From: Achromobacter denitrificans NBRC 15125
Lineage (GTDB): Bacteria; Pseudomonadota; Gammaproteobacteria; Burkholderiales; Burkholderiaceae_B
Direction of reading: 5' to 3'
NCBI RefSeq assembly: GCF_001571365.1
Contig: NZ_BCTQ01000016.1
Coordinates: forward strand, 1 to 64,000
Length of the DNA: 64,000 nucleotides
A program made the position numbers and the translations under genes. Of this stretch, positions 16,709 to 25,568 are shown piece after piece. The stretch's first letter is position 1; each line of letters starts with the position of its first letter. The notes beneath the pieces are model-generated. The model saw only the letters and a program-made list of their open reading frames with translations. It had not been told where the DNA came from and searched no databases.

Positions 16709-16921
16709 CTATCTCTGGAGAAAATACGGGGAAATGAGAGAGACGCCATACAGCAGCACCACGAACAGCGCGAGATCGAACAGCGCGGGGTGCCAGACCA
16801 GGCGGTACAGCCCGGCGCGGGCCAGCACGCGGCGCACCGCCCAGGCCACGCCCAGGGTGACCACGCCCAGCACCAGCAGCCAGGGGAAGTAGATGCCGTA
16901 GAGATTGAATTCGCCGATCAT
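16709..16921 (-). CDS. aaeX: AaeX-type small membrane protein (DUF1656)
   Basis: The 70-aa protein has two hydrophobic segments (about 10-28 and 46-66) and the DUF1656 opening MIGEFNLYGIYFPWLL. DUF1656 proteins accompany AaeA/AaeB aromatic-acid efflux pumps; their role is not settled. Its start overlaps the aaeB stop by 4 bp. Confidence 0.85.
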   Translation of the reverse strand: MIGEFNLYGIYFPWLLVLGVVTLGVAWAVRRVLARAGLYRLVWHPALFDLALFVVLLYGVSLISPYFLQR

Positions 16922-18969
16922 GGTGTCAGGCCCTCCAGCGTGGGGTGGGCGGGTTGGTAGTCGGGCGCGTCGGGGAAGAAGGCGCGGCGGATGCCCACCA
17001 GGGCGACCACGGCGCGGTCGCGCGCGGCGGCGCCTTGCGGCGTGGCGGCGACGCTGGACAGCGCGCGGTCGATCTGCGCGAGGAACTCGGGCGTTTTATC
17101 GCCGCTGCGCCAGGCGGAGCGGGCGCGGAAGAAGCCGGCCAGGCTGTCGAGCACCGGTTCGATGGTGGCCTCGGCCATGGGCAGGTGGCGGCGCGCGCGT
17201 TGCAGTTCGGTGATGTCGCGGCCCACGCGCAGGTCTTTCAGCGCGTCGGCCGCCACCACGTCGTCGGGGCGCTCGGCCAGCGCCAGGCGCGGCTGCAGCA
17301 GGCCGATGCGGTCCAGCATGCGGGCGGCATAGGTATGGCGCGACGGCGCGCGCGGCGAGCTCGCCAGCGTTTCCAGTTCCTTCCAGTTCGCGGCCTGGAT
17401 GCGGCGCGCGCTCCAGTCGGCGCTGACGGTGCGGAAGATGGCGGCGATGATGGCGGCCGTGGCCACGCCCATGCACTGCGCGACCTGCGTGTCGATGAAG
17501 GAGACGATGTCGGCGGTGTTGGTGTCTTGCAGCGCCATCGTGCCCAGGAAGCCGAACAGCATGGCCATGGCCTTGCCGGCGGTGGCGGGCCGGGCGATGA
17601 AGATGCCCAGCACGAAGGCCGTGGGCAGCATCGCCAGGGCCAGCATCTCGAACGAATGGATCGCGGGCATGATGCCCAGCAGGTACAGCGCCGACAGCGG
17701 GATGGAATAGACCGTGTAGGTCAGGAACTGCATGATGCCGGGGACGGGGTTGTCCTGCGACGCGAAAAAGCAGCTGAAGATGGCGGCCATGAGCGCGGCG
17801 GTGGCGCCGTTGCTCCAGGCCGTGCCGATCCAGAAGGCGCAGCAGACCGAAATGGCCACGCCGGCGGCCAGCGCCGACAAGAGCGCCATGCCGCGGTCGC
17901 GGTGCAGCACCGTCTTCGGGCCGCGCTTGGCGCGCGGCGAGCGCAGCGGCGCGCCCTGCAGCCCGGCGCGGATTTCGCGGCGCAGGGCCAGGCATTCGTC
18001 GTAGGTGTCGATGAGCTCGCGCAGGCGCGTCATCAGGCTGGCCAGCAGGGCGTCGCGCCAGGTGGAACGGCTGTCGATGGAAGGCGTGAGCCGGGACACC
18101 GCGGCGCGCAGGCGCACGGCGGTTTCGTGCGTGGCCTGGGCGCCCGCGTTGATCCATTCGGAGATGTCGTTCAGCAGCGCCGATACCGGCTCGGGCAGCG
18201 CCTGGCCGTCGGCCTGCAGGGCGCGCATGCGGTCTTCCACGGCGGAGACGGCGGGCGTCAGGGCGGCGATCTGGTCCTGCATGGCGCGCACCGCGCCCGA
18301 GGTCCAGCGCAGGTTGCTAGTGTCGAAGGGCACGTGCGTGGACAGCAGGCGCAGCTGCGTGATGTCGTTGGCCAGCACGCGGCGGTCGCGGTCTTTCTGT
18401 TCGGCGGTCTGGCCGCTGAGCGTGTCGTGCATCCAGTTGCGGGCGTCGCGCACCGCCTTGTCCAGCTGCAGGGTGAGGGCGGGCGCCAGGCCGCGCGGCA
18501 GCACGATGCTGTGGATCAGCGTGGCGCAGACGATGCCCAGGCTGATCTCCTCGACGCGGGCGAGCGCGGTGTCGAACACCAGGGAGGGGTCGGTGACGCT
18601 GGGAAACCCGATCATCGCGGCGGTGTAGCCGGCCAGCATGAACAGGTAGGAACGCGGCGTGCGGTCCAGCACGGACAGGTACAGGCAGGCGCCCACCCAC
18701 AGCACCATCGCGGCGGTCATGACGACAGGGGAATTCGACAGTCGCGGCACCATGTAGACGGTGGCGGCCGAGCCGAAGAAGGTGCCGGTCAGGCGGTACA
18801 GCGCCTTGGAGCGCACCGCGCCCGACCAGGGTTGGGCCACGACGTAGGCGGTGGTCATGGCCCAGAACGGACGCGGCAACCCGATGCTGTAAGCCAGGTA
18901 GAGCGCCATGATGGCGCTCAGGTAGCTCTTGAGCGAGAAGATGGTTTCGCGGACGTTCGGCAGCTTCAC
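16918..18969 (-). CDS. aaeB: AaeB-type FUSC family efflux transporter
   Basis: The 683-aa protein has two clusters of membrane segments (about 15-150 and 365-500) separated by a cytoplasmic helical domain, the FUSC/AaeB architecture. FWAMTTAYVVAQPWSG near residue 36 and the second-half SNGATAALMAAIFSCFFAS are typical. With AaeA and the outer membrane factor it would expel hydroxylated aromatic carboxylic acids. It overlaps the MarR gene and aaeX by 4 bp each, so all are co-translated. Neighbourhood to the ring-cleavage cluster suggests relief from aromatic-acid stress (inference). Confidence 0.85.
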   Translation of the reverse strand: MKLPNVRETIFSLKSYLSAIMALYLAYSIGLPRPFWAMTTAYVVAQPWSGAVRSKALYRLTGTFFGSAATVYMVPRLSNSPVVMTAAMVLWVGACLYLSVLDRTPRSYLFMLAGYTAAMIGFPSVTDPSLVFDTALARVEEISLGIVCATLIHSIVLPRGLAPALTLQLDKAVRDARNWMHDTLSGQTAEQKDRDRRVLANDITQLRLLSTHVPFDTSNLRWTSGAVRAMQDQIAALTPAVSAVEDRMRALQADGQALPEPVSALLNDISEWINAGAQATHETAVRLRAAVSRLTPSIDSRSTWRDALLASLMTRLRELIDTYDECLALRREIRAGLQGAPLRSPRAKRGPKTVLHRDRGMALLSALAAGVAISVCCAFWIGTAWSNGATAALMAAIFSCFFASQDNPVPGIMQFLTYTVYSIPLSALYLLGIMPAIHSFEMLALAMLPTAFVLGIFIARPATAGKAMAMLFGFLGTMALQDTNTADIVSFIDTQVAQCMGVATAAIIAAIFRTVSADWSARRIQAANWKELETLASSPRAPSRHTYAARMLDRIGLLQPRLALAERPDDVVAADALKDLRVGRDITELQRARRHLPMAEATIEPVLDSLAGFFRARSAWRSGDKTPEFLAQIDRALSSVAATPQGAAARDRAVVALVGIRRAFFPDAPDYQPAHPTLEGLTP

Positions 18970-19442
18970 GGTTGTTCGTCCGGTTGCTGCGCGCCGGCGC
19001 CGCTGCGGCCCAGCGATACCTTCAGGCTTTCGAAGACGCGCAGGCAGGCTTCCAGGTCCGCTTCGCTCACGCCCCGGAACAGGCGGCGGCGCAGTTCCAC
19101 CAGCACTTCCTCGACCTGCGCGCGCAGCGCGTGGCCGGCCTCGGTCAGGTGCAGGGTCTTGGCGCGGCGGTCGTGCGGATCCTCGCGGCGTTCCATCAGG
19201 CCGGCGGCGACCAGCTGGTCCAGCACCCGGACGAGGGAGGGGCCCTCGACGCCCAGGGCTTCGGCCAGCGCGCCCTGGCGGACGCCGTCTCCGAGGCGGC
19301 CGGCCAGGATGACGGGCCAGGCCGTGGCCTGGGAAAGGCCGTAGTCGGCCAGCGCCTTGTCGGCGGCGCCGCGATAGGCGCGCGACAGGACCATCAGGTT
19401 GGCGGTGGTGGCCATGAGACGGGAGTCGGAAGGAGTATTCAT
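18966..19442 (-). CDS. MarR-family regulator of the aae-type efflux operon
   Basis: The 158-aa winged-helix protein has the MarR core: LGVEGPSLVRVLDQLVAAGL recognition region (residues ~64-83) and the wing REDPHDRRAKTLHLTEAG. It is first gene of the operon and very probably represses it, with an aromatic acid as inducer. The ATG at 19442 has no good Shine-Dalgarno; an internal ATG at 19415 is an alternative. A 22-bp inverted repeat lies immediately upstream of the start. Confidence 0.85.
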   Translation of the reverse strand: MNTPSDSRLMATTANLMVLSRAYRGAADKALADYGLSQATAWPVILAGRLGDGVRQGALAEALGVEGPSLVRVLDQLVAAGLMERREDPHDRRAKTLHLTEAGHALRAQVEEVLVELRRRLFRGVSEADLEACLRVFESLKVSLGRSGAGAQQPDEQP

Positions 19443-19444
19443 GG

Positions 19445-19466
19445 AATAGATTGTATCCTATCTATT
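19445..19466. promoter_or_regulatory. Inverted repeat AATAGAT-N8-ATCTATT, probable MarR operator
   Basis: Perfect 7-bp arms flank an 8-bp spacer starting 3 nt upstream of the MarR ATG. The repeat covers a TACAAT -10-like element on the minus strand, so binding would block initiation, as expected of an autoregulating MarR repressor. The surrounding 60 bp are strongly AT-rich against the GC-rich background. Confidence 0.6.
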
Positions 19467-19610
19467 AGCTTACTATTAATTGAAAATGGCGAATATCTCC
19501 ATAGATTCTCTCAATCGGGAAAATAGGGAACGGCCTTTCCATGGATGGAAAACCGGGGGCGGAAGAAGGGGGGCGCGCGCCGGGCGGGGCCGCGCGCGTG
19601 GCGTCCGGGG

Positions 19611-19630
19611 CGGCTCCGGGGACGGAGCCG
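19611..19630 (-). terminator. GC-rich hairpin downstream of queD
   Basis: CGGCTCCG and CGGAGCCG form a perfect 8-bp stem with a 4-nt loop, 7 nt past the queD stop. No T-run follows on the minus strand, so it may be a weak or Rho-assisted terminator separating queE-queD from the MarR promoter region. Confidence 0.4.
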
Positions 19631-19637
19631 GCCGCGG

Positions 19638-20081
19638 TCAGCCGTTGCAGTCAGCCCAGCAGTTGGGCGTTTCGTACAGGCGCACGCGGGTCAGGCGCAG
19701 TTCGGCGCCATAGTGGCCGTGATAGTGGGGCGCGAGGGTGTCGAAGACGATGGCCGCCAGGTTTTCCGCCGTGGGGATGCGGTCCAGCACCACGGTCTTG
19801 TGGTCGGGCAGCGTGTCCAGGAAGGCGCGCACGGCGGCGTCGCCCTCGTAGACCAGGAAGGCGTGGTCCCAGACGTCGACGATGTGCGTCTTGGCGATCT
19901 GCTTGATCTCGGAGAAGTCCATCAACATGCCGTTGTCGGACTCGCCGGGCGCCTGCACCACGTCGCCGGTCAGGGTGATTTCCAGCACGTAGCGGTGGCC
20001 GTGCAGGTTGCGGCACTGGCTGCGGTGGTCGGGAATGCGGTGGCCGGCGTCGAACTCCAGCCTGCGGGTCACGGAAATCAT
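19638..20081 (-). CDS. queD: QueD, 6-carboxy-5,6,7,8-tetrahydropterin synthase
   Basis: The 147-aa protein carries the PTPS/QueD zinc site (His14, His27, His29 in DAGH and NLHGH) and the catalytic Cys23 (SQCRN). It converts dihydroneopterin triphosphate to 6-carboxytetrahydropterin in queuosine biosynthesis. It follows queE by 28 bp, so the two form an operon for two successive steps. queC and queF are not in the window. C-terminal VRLYETPNCWADC is normal for this family. Confidence 0.93.
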   Translation of the reverse strand: MISVTRRLEFDAGHRIPDHRSQCRNLHGHRYVLEITLTGDVVQAPGESDNGMLMDFSEIKQIAKTHIVDVWDHAFLVYEGDAAVRAFLDTLPDHKTVVLDRIPTAENLAAIVFDTLAPHYHGHYGAELRLTRVRLYETPNCWADCNG

Positions 20082-20109
20082 GGCGCGCTCCGCAGGGGGC
20101 GGGGGTGAA

Positions 20110-20742
20110 TCATGGAATGCCTATGTATTTGTGGGTTTGCAGGCTGAGCCGCCATTGCGGGTGCTGCATGCAGTACTGGACGGCCTGCTCGGTATTGGCC
20201 GCGCGCGCGGGGCCGTCCATGGGTTGCAGGAAGAAGTGGTCGAAGTCCAGGTGGGCGAACGCCTCCGGCAGCGCGTTGGCCTGCGGGTAGACGAGCTTGA
20301 GCTCGTCGCCGCGTTCCAGCACGACGGGCGCGGTGCCCTTGGGGCTGACGCAGATCCAGTCGATGCCGGCGGGCGGCTTGATGGTGCCGTTGGTTTCGAT
20401 GGCCACGGTGAAGCCGCGGGCGTGGATGGCCGTGAGCAGGGGCGCGTCCAGCTGCAGCAGGGGTTCGCCGCCGGTGAAGACCACGTAGCGGTCGTCGGCG
20501 CCGGGGCCCCAGCATGCGGCGATGGCGTCGGCCAGCAGCTCGGGCGTGGCGAACTTGCCGCCGCCCTCGCCATCGGTGCCGACGAAGTCGGTGTCGCAGA
20601 AGGTACAGGCGGCGCTGGCGCGGTCGCTTTCGCGGCCCGTCCAGAGGTTGCAGCCGGCGAACCGGCAGAATACCGCCGCGCGGCCGGCATGGGCGCCTTC
20701 GCCCTGCAGCGTCTTGAAGATTTCTTTGGCGGAATAGGTCAT
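20110..20742 (-). CDS. queE: QueE, 7-carboxy-7-deazaguanine synthase (radical SAM)
   Basis: The 210-aa radical SAM enzyme has the Cys arrangement CX14CX2C (Cys31, Cys46, Cys49) that is a known variant within QueE, plus FKTLQGEGAHAGRAAVFCRF at the start and the GGEPLLQ motif near residue 92. It rearranges 6-carboxytetrahydropterin to 7-carboxy-7-deazaguanine. It is upstream of queD in a two-gene operon. Confidence 0.93.
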   Translation of the reverse strand: MTYSAKEIFKTLQGEGAHAGRAAVFCRFAGCNLWTGRESDRASAACTFCDTDFVGTDGEGGGKFATPELLADAIAACWGPGADDRYVVFTGGEPLLQLDAPLLTAIHARGFTVAIETNGTIKPPAGIDWICVSPKGTAPVVLERGDELKLVYPQANALPEAFAHLDFDHFFLQPMDGPARAANTEQAVQYCMQHPQWRLSLQTHKYIGIP

Positions 20743-20913
20743 GGGTAGTGCTGGCGGCCGGAGGGCGGACGCCGGAAAAATCGGGCAAAGCGCGCTATTT
20801 TACTTGGCGCGGGGCATCGGGCGATAGCGCCATCGGGTAACCGGCGGCCGGCCGCCCGACAGCGCGCCGCGGCGACGGCGCGCCAGGCTCGGCTCCCTCT
20901 ATACTTCCGCCCT

Positions 20914-21330
20914 ATGTTTCACGTCCAAGATTCCCTCTACCTGGATGAACGCGAACTGACGTTCACCATGATCCGCGCCCAGGGCGCGGGCGGCCAGAAC
21001 GTCAACAAGGTGTCCAGCGCCGTGCACCTGCGGTTCGACGTGAAGGCGTCCAGCCTGCCGCCCGAGATCCAGGACGCGCTGTGCGCCCTGAGCGACCACC
21101 GCGTCTCGAAGGACGGGGTCATCGTCATCAAGTCGCAATCGTTCCGCAGCCAGGAGAAGAACCGCGCCGAGGCCATCGAGCGCCTGCTCGCCATGGTGCG
21201 GTCGGTGGCGCGGCCCGACAAGCCGCGCCAGGCCACGCGGCCGACGCGGGCCTCGCAGCGCCGGCGCGTCCAGCGCAAGGTGCGGCACGGCGAAATCAAG
21301 CGCCTGCGCGGCCGGGTCGAAGGAGACTGA
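20914..21330 (+). CDS. arfB: ArfB, alternative ribosome-rescue factor (peptidyl-tRNA hydrolase)
   Basis: The 138-aa class I release-factor-like protein has the GGQ motif at residues 26-28 (GAGGQNVNKVSSAVHLRFD) and a basic C-terminal tail rich in Arg/Lys (RASQRRRVQRKVRHGEIKR) that in ArfB enters the mRNA channel of stalled ribosomes. It hydrolyses peptidyl-tRNA on non-stop complexes. It lacks the codon-recognition domains of RF1/RF2, as expected. The downstream DUF2238 gene starts 3 bp after it, with its ribosome site inside the end of arfB. Confidence 0.93.
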   Translation: MFHVQDSLYLDERELTFTMIRAQGAGGQNVNKVSSAVHLRFDVKASSLPPEIQDALCALSDHRVSKDGVIVIKSQSFRSQEKNRAEAIERLLAMVRSVARPDKPRQATRPTRASQRRRVQRKVRHGEIKRLRGRVEGD

Positions 21331-21332
21331 CC

Positions 21333-22016
21333 GTGGCCGACGCGCGGCGGCGTTACCTGTACACGTTGGGCCTGCTGTTCGCCGTGGTCTGGGTGGCGCT
21401 GGCCATCGCGCCGCACGACCGCGCGGACTGGGCGCTGGAGAACGCGCTGGTGCTGGCCTTCGGCGCGGCGCTGCTGATCACGCGCCGCTGGTTCGTGTTT
21501 TCGCGCGTGTCCTACACGCTGATCTTCCTGTACCTTTGCCTGCACGCCATCGGCGCGCACTACACGTACTCGCTGGTGCCCTACGACGAGTGGTGGCGGG
21601 CCCTGACGGGCCATGGCTTCAACGCCATGGTAGGCTGGGAACGCAACAACTTCGATCGCGTGGTGCATTTTTCCTACGGGCTGCTGCTGGCCTATCCCAT
21701 CCGCGAGATTTTCCTGCGCGTGGTCGAGGTGCGCGGCTTCTGGGCGTACTTCCTGCCCATGGACGTCACCCTGTCGACCTCGGCGCTCTACGAGCTGCTG
21801 GAATGGGGCGCCGCGGCCACCGTGGGCGGCGACTTGGGCGCGGCCTACCTGGGCACGCAGGGCGATATCTGGGACGCGCAGAAAGACATGGCGCTGGCGG
21901 CCGCCGGCGCGGTCATCGCCATGGCCGTTACGGCGCTGGTCAATTGGCGCGCCCGGCGGGACCTGGCGCGCGATTGGGCCGACAGCCTCAAGCCCCGGCG
22001 TCCGCCGCAGTCATAG
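21333..22016 (+). CDS. DUF2238 (YjdF-like) integral membrane protein
   Basis: The 227-aa protein has about six hydrophobic segments and the DUF2238 signatures GAHYTYSLVPYDEW, NNFDRVVHFSYGLLLAYP, ALYELLEW and GTQGDIWDAQKDM. Function is unknown; conserved Asp/Glu/His/Asn residues in the membrane suggest an enzyme or ion site. The start is GTG at 21333, with AAGGAGA 7 nt upstream inside arfB; no ATG fits. It converges with the LysR gene and overlaps its last 6 bp. Confidence 0.8.
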   Translation: MADARRRYLYTLGLLFAVVWVALAIAPHDRADWALENALVLAFGAALLITRRWFVFSRVSYTLIFLYLCLHAIGAHYTYSLVPYDEWWRALTGHGFNAMVGWERNNFDRVVHFSYGLLLAYPIREIFLRVVEVRGFWAYFLPMDVTLSTSALYELLEWGAAATVGGDLGAAYLGTQGDIWDAQKDMALAAAGAVIAMAVTALVNWRARRDLARDWADSLKPRRPPQS

Positions 22017-22937
22017 CGCGGGCCGCCGCGGGGGCGGGTCCGCCGCCTGGGCCATGCGGCGCCGGAACAGGCCGGCCATGGTCGCGGCGGCCAGCGACAG
22101 CGGGGTGCCGCGAAGCGTCATGATGCCGATGCCCGCCACCGGCATGGGCACCTCCGGCCGGACCCGGCTCGCTTCGTCGCCGTACGGCTGCACATCCAGC
22201 ATGCCGGCGGGGCAGAGGATGAGCGCGTCGCTTCGCGTCATCAGGTTCCACATCACGCCGAACGTGTCGCAGTCGATCACGCGGTCCGGCGCTTGCAGGC
22301 CGTTGGCGCGCAGGCCTCGCAGGAAGGCCTCGGTGTGGCTGCCGGCCGAGGCGTTGAGCAGCCATTCACAGCCCAGCAGATCTTCCCAGCGCGTGGCCCC
22401 GGCCAGGGGATGGCCGCGGCGGCAGGCGATCATGAATTCCAGCGGACGCAGGACTTCGAACTCGAACTCGGAGTCGCCGCTGCTGTCGGCCATGCGCGAC
22501 GCCACGGCGAAATCCAGCGTGCCGTTGCGCAGCGCGGGCTGCACGGCGGGCAGCAGGCCTTCCGAAACCTTGATCTTGGCGGCGGGCATGCTGCGCCGGA
22601 AATCGCGCAGCACTTCGGGCAGCACGCTCAGCATCACCATGGGCGTCACGCCCACGGCCACCCGCGCCTGCGCGCCACTGAGCAGCTGGCGGATGTCCTG
22701 GCGGGCCAGCGTCAGCTGCGCCTGGGCCAGCCGCGCGCGCACCGTCAGGTGTTCGCCGCATTCGGTGAGGGCGATGCCCTTGGCGCTGCGGGTCAGCAGG
22801 GGCGCCTCCAGCTCGGCCTCCAGTTCCTTGATGGCCTTCGTCACGGCGGCCTGGCTCAGGTGCAGGCTGCGTGCCGCGGCCCGGATGCTGCGCAGTTCGG
22901 CCACCTTCAGCCAGGCGCGGAGATGATGGTCCTTCAT
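22011..22937 (-). CDS. LysR-family regulator of the divergent Bug/amidase genes
   Basis: The 308-aa protein (ATG at 22937, GGAG 6 nt upstream) has an N-terminal winged helix (about 3-65; SIRAAARSLHLSQAAVTKAIKELE) and a LysR effector domain to residue ~295. A start 30 nt upstream exists but adds non-family residues. It is divergent from the tctC-like gene, the standard arrangement for LysR control of neighbours. Inducer is unknown; the target includes a binding protein and an amidase, so an amide or carboxylate is likely. Confidence 0.86.
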   Translation of the reverse strand: MKDHHLRAWLKVAELRSIRAAARSLHLSQAAVTKAIKELEAELEAPLLTRSAKGIALTECGEHLTVRARLAQAQLTLARQDIRQLLSGAQARVAVGVTPMVMLSVLPEVLRDFRRSMPAAKIKVSEGLLPAVQPALRNGTLDFAVASRMADSSGDSEFEFEVLRPLEFMIACRRGHPLAGATRWEDLLGCEWLLNASAGSHTEAFLRGLRANGLQAPDRVIDCDTFGVMWNLMTRSDALILCPAGMLDVQPYGDEASRVRPEVPMPVAGIGIMTLRGTPLSLAAATMAGLFRRRMAQAADPPPRRPAL

Positions 22938-22948
22938 ACTGCTCCAGA

Positions 22949-22965
22949 GACAACTTTTGGTTGTC
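22949..22965. promoter_or_regulatory. Inverted repeat GACAAC-N5-GTTGTC before the LysR gene
   Basis: Perfect 6-bp arms with 5-bp spacer (17 bp total) lie 12 nt upstream of the LysR start codon, in the 141-bp divergent region. It could be the autoregulatory LysR site or a small hairpin in the lysR leader. Confidence 0.45.
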
Positions 22966-23078
22966 ACCTTAACAAATAAATAGCCTTACATGCAGCGCCC
23001 ACGATCTCTAAGCTTCACGACGACAAGGCCAGGTGCGATTCCCGAGTCTGGTTCCGTGTAGCGCTTCAGGAGAACGTC

Positions 23079-24059
23079 ATGCCGATATTTCCACGTTGTG
23101 CCCGCCGGGCCTTGGCTCTGTGCCTGGCCCTGTTCGCCGCCGCCGGCGCGGCCCATGCCGAATGGCCTGAGCGGCCGATCAAGCTGATCGTGCCGTATGT
23201 GGCGGGGTCCGGTCCCGACGTCGTGCTGCGCCCGATCGCCGACGCCCTGGGGCGCGAACTGGGCCAGCCCGTGATCGTGGACAACCGGGGCGGGGCGGGC
23301 GGCATCGTCGGCACCCAGCAGCTGGCCGCCGCCGCGCCGGACGGCTACACCATCGGCTTCGGCAATCTGGTGACGCTGGCGATCAACAAAAGCATGTATT
23401 CCAAGCTGTCTTACGACCCGCAGCGCAGCCTGGCGCCGATCAGCCTGGCCATCAGCAATGCCCTCGTGCTCATCGCCCGCAACGACTTCCCGGCGGGCAA
23501 CGTGCAGGAACTGGTCGAATACGCCCGCAAGCACCCGGGCAAGGTCAGCGTGGGTTCGCTCGGCGTGGGATCCAGCGCCCACCTGGCCGGCGAGATGCTC
23601 AAGAGCGAGACGGGCACCGTCATGCTGCACGTTCCCTACAAGAGCGGCCAGCAGGCCGTGGGCGACATCGCCGGCGGGCAGCTCGACGTGATGATCGATA
23701 ACGTCGCCGGGGTGTTGCCTTTCATCCGCTCGGGCCAGGTCAAGGTGCTGGGCGCGACCAGCCTGGCGCGCGTGCCCGTGCTGCCGGACGTGCCGACCGT
23801 GGATGAGTCCGCGGTGCGGGGATTCGAAGTGGTTTCCTGGGGAGGCATCGTCGCGCCCGCGGGCACGCCCAGGCCCGTGATCGACCGGCTCAACGCCGCG
23901 GTGGCGAAGGCCTTGCGGGATCCGGCGGTCCTGAAGCTCAACGAGACGCTCTCGGTCGACGCGACGCCGTCCACGCCCGAGCAGTTCGCCAGCCTCATCG
24001 CCAGCGAAATCCCGCGCTGGGGCGCGATGGTGCGGCGCTCCGGCGCCTCGGCCGACTGA
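23079..24059 (+). CDS. Bug/TctC-family periplasmic solute-binding protein
   Basis: The 326-aa protein has a signal peptide (MPIFPRCARRALALCLALFA, cleavage after AHA) and the Bug-family landmarks WPERPIKLIVPYVAGSGPDV, DNRGGAGGIVGTQQLA and LDVMIDNVAGVLPFI. Bug proteins are the expanded tripartite-tricarboxylate-type binding proteins of Bordetella and relatives. AGGAGAACGTC precedes the ATG. No TctA/TctB membrane partners are present, as is common for orphan Bug proteins. It is followed by an amidase after 26 bp, so ligand and amidase substrate are probably related. Confidence 0.9.
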   Translation: MPIFPRCARRALALCLALFAAAGAAHAEWPERPIKLIVPYVAGSGPDVVLRPIADALGRELGQPVIVDNRGGAGGIVGTQQLAAAAPDGYTIGFGNLVTLAINKSMYSKLSYDPQRSLAPISLAISNALVLIARNDFPAGNVQELVEYARKHPGKVSVGSLGVGSSAHLAGEMLKSETGTVMLHVPYKSGQQAVGDIAGGQLDVMIDNVAGVLPFIRSGQVKVLGATSLARVPVLPDVPTVDESAVRGFEVVSWGGIVAPAGTPRPVIDRLNAAVAKALRDPAVLKLNETLSVDATPSTPEQFASLIASEIPRWGAMVRRSGASAD

Positions 24060-24085
24060 CCGCCTACGCAGCAATGGGAGCCATC

Positions 24086-25495
24086 ATGACGAACGACCTC
24101 TGGCGCTGGAGCGCCCTCGACCTCGCGCAAGCCATCCGGCACCGGGAGGTTTCCAGCCGGGATGCGGTGCAGAGCTGCCTGGAGCGGGCCCGGCGGCTCA
24201 ATCCCGTGTTCAACCCGCTCACGGAAATCTACGCCGAGCAGGCCTTGCGGGCGGCCGATGCCGCCGACGCCGCCGTCCGCGACGGCCGCGCGCCGGGCCT
24301 CCTCCACGGCGTGCCCGTGACGATCAAGGCCAACGCCGACCTGGCCGGAACGGCCACCACCAATGGCGTCGTCGCCTACCGGGATCTCATCGCCCGCGAG
24401 AACAACCCGGCCGTCGACAACTGGATCAAGGCCGGCGCCATCGTGATCGGCCGCACGAACGTGCCGGCCTTCTCGTGGCGCTGGTTCAGCGACAACGATC
24501 TGCACGGCCGCACGCTCAATCCGTTCGATGCGGCGCGCACGCCGGGCGGCTCCAGCGGCGGCGCGGCCGTTGCCGCCGCATTGGGCCTGGGGCCGCTGGC
24601 GCACGGCAGCGACCAGGGCGGATCGATCCGCTACCCGGCCTATGCCTGCGGCGTCGCGGGCTTGCGGCCGTCGCAAGGGCGAGTGCCCGGGTACAACGCC
24701 AGCCAGCGATCGGAGCGGCCGGTGGTGTCGCAGCTGGCCGCGACCCAGGGCCCGCTGGGCCGGACGATCGCCGACCTGAGGCTCGGATTGGCGGCGATGT
24801 CGCCCGGCGATAGCCGCGATCCCTGGTGGGTGCCGGCGCCGCTGGAATGGCGCGAGCCCGGCGAAAGCCGGCGCGTTGCGCTGTTCCGGGGCACGGCGGC
24901 GTTCCGGCCCGACCCCGCGGTATCGGCCGCGTTGGAGCAAGCCGCCGCCTGGCTGGAGGACGCCGGCTACCACGTCGAAGAAGCGGAGCCGCCCCGGTTC
25001 GGCGAGGCGGCCGGCCTGTGGCTCGACGTCCTGATGAACGAGGCGGCCGGCTCCATGGGGCGCGAGATCGAACGCGCCGGCGACCCGGCGATCCAGCGCG
25101 CCTACCGCAGCATGCTGGCGAGGGTGCGGGACCTGGACAGGGACGCCTTCGTCGAAGCCATGGCGATGCGCACCACGATCCTGAGGGAGTGGGGCGAGTT
25201 CTTCGAGCGCTTTCCGGTGCTGCTTATGCCGGTGTCGTTCGAGCGCCCGTTCCCGGTGGACCTGGACCAGCAGGGCGACGAGGCCATGGAGCGTTTGCTC
25301 CGGGCCCAGAGCCCGCTGGTCTCGACCGCGATCCTCGGCCTGCCGGGCCTGTCGGTGCCGGTGGGGATGGCCGACGGCGTGCCGATGGGCGTGCAACTGG
25401 TGGCGGGCCGGTTCCGGGAAGACCGCTGCCTCGCCGCGGGCGAGGCGATCGAGGCGCGCGCCGCGTGGTCCGTGCTGGACCACTGCCCCGCCTGA
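24086..25495 (+). CDS. Amidase-signature family hydrolase (with Bug protein)
   Basis: The 469-aa protein has Lys81 (PVTIKANADLAG), the GGSSGG loop with Ser156/157 and nucleophile Ser180 (DQGGSIRYP). An ATG at 24074 precedes the Shine-Dalgarno-like GGGAG at 24076-24080, so the second ATG at 24086, 5 nt after it, is chosen. It is similar in length and fold to the amidase at 8045 but clearly a different subfamily. Expected activity is hydrolysis of a small amide captured by the Bug protein; substrate is unknown. Confidence 0.88.
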   Translation: MTNDLWRWSALDLAQAIRHREVSSRDAVQSCLERARRLNPVFNPLTEIYAEQALRAADAADAAVRDGRAPGLLHGVPVTIKANADLAGTATTNGVVAYRDLIARENNPAVDNWIKAGAIVIGRTNVPAFSWRWFSDNDLHGRTLNPFDAARTPGGSSGGAAVAAALGLGPLAHGSDQGGSIRYPAYACGVAGLRPSQGRVPGYNASQRSERPVVSQLAATQGPLGRTIADLRLGLAAMSPGDSRDPWWVPAPLEWREPGESRRVALFRGTAAFRPDPAVSAALEQAAAWLEDAGYHVEEAEPPRFGEAAGLWLDVLMNEAAGSMGREIERAGDPAIQRAYRSMLARVRDLDRDAFVEAMAMRTTILREWGEFFERFPVLLMPVSFERPFPVDLDQQGDEAMERLLRAQSPLVSTAILGLPGLSVPVGMADGVPMGVQLVAGRFREDRCLAAGEAIEARAAWSVLDHCPA

Positions 25496-25568
25496 TCGCA
25501 GCCGTTTCCCCGGGGGATCGGTCCGGCCGTTTCAGGCCGATAGCCCTGGAGGCGGCAGGGGCATGACT

